NCBI RefSeq assembly: GCF_014489615.1
Contig: NZ_CP060826.1
Span: 62,001 to 126,000 of the forward strand
From: Streptomyces genisteinicus
Lineage (GTDB): Bacteria > Actinomycetota > Actinomycetes > Streptomycetales > Streptomycetaceae
Length of the DNA: 64,000 nucleotides
Reading direction: 5' to 3'
Under the pieces are notes generated by a model, which was not told where the DNA came from, did not search any database, and worked only from the letters and a program-made list of their open reading frames with translations. This document shows positions 40,364 to 64,000 of the stretch, in pieces. Positions within the stretch are counted from its first letter, which is position 1. Every line of letters begins with the position of its first letter. The translations under genes were made by a program, and so were the position numbers.

Positions 40364-64000
<23,637 letters not shown>

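Overview
The window is very GC-rich, with strong third-position GC bias and GTG as well as ATG starts. It carries mycothiol-dependent enzyme families, PucR, SUKH and ArsR-type families, and a giant modular type I polyketide synthase (PKS). This points to a Streptomyces or close streptomycete chromosome. Taxonomy is inferred from gene content and composition; no rRNA is present.

Layout. (1) 0-5.1 kb: the 5' end of an AraC-type regulator leaving the left edge, a SUKH protein convergent with a LysR regulator, two maleylpyruvate-isomerase-fold (DinB-like) proteins, a MarR regulator, a conserved hypothetical and a small secreted SH3-like protein. (2) 5.3-15 kb: a hypothetical, a 1599-residue HEAT-repeat protein, then a PucR-type regulator divergent from a ferredoxin reductase/fatty acid desaturase operon. 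(3) 15-24.2 kb: a CGNR zinc-finger regulator divergent from an MFS transporter, a CPA1-type antiporter, a second SUKH protein, an MBL-fold hydrolase, a hypothetical, and a glucarate dehydratase-family enzyme divergent from a PIG-L/Mca-like deacetylase. (4) 24.4-34.2 kb: a secreted alpha/beta hydrolase, a type-B carboxylesterase, an aldo/keto reductase, ArsR- and PucR-type regulators, a tRNA-Trp, a third DinB-like enzyme, a membrane protein/GntR operon and an AbiEii-like nucleotidyltransferase pair. (5) 34.7-40.3 kb: a LAL-family LuxR regulator, then a sparsely coding stretch with short repeats, a small membrane protein, an XRE-like hypothetical and a 47-residue membrane microprotein. (6) 40.4-64 kb (minus strand): one continuous PKS reading frame that runs off the right edge.

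The PKS covers at least 7,878 residues: the end of a KS plus AT-KR-ACP, then four complete modules and a C-terminal docking domain with no thioesterase. AT motifs predict malonyl, methylmalonyl, malonyl, malonyl, malonyl. Only the second module carries a full DH-ER-KR set; the others carry KR alone. The segment built here is therefore a largely 1,3-hydroxylated (polyol-like) chain with one reduced methyl-branched unit. The chain must pass to another PKS protein outside the window. The LAL gene faces the PKS and is the best candidate for a cluster regulator, so the cluster edge probably lies between about 34 and 40 kb.

The most informative unusual signals are the mosaic codon usage and near-identical AT blocks in the PKS, a (Gly-Ser)7 run inside a ketoreductase, several nested palindromes in divergent promoters, an AbiEii-like pair, and a low-GC hypothetical/microprotein pair beside the cluster.
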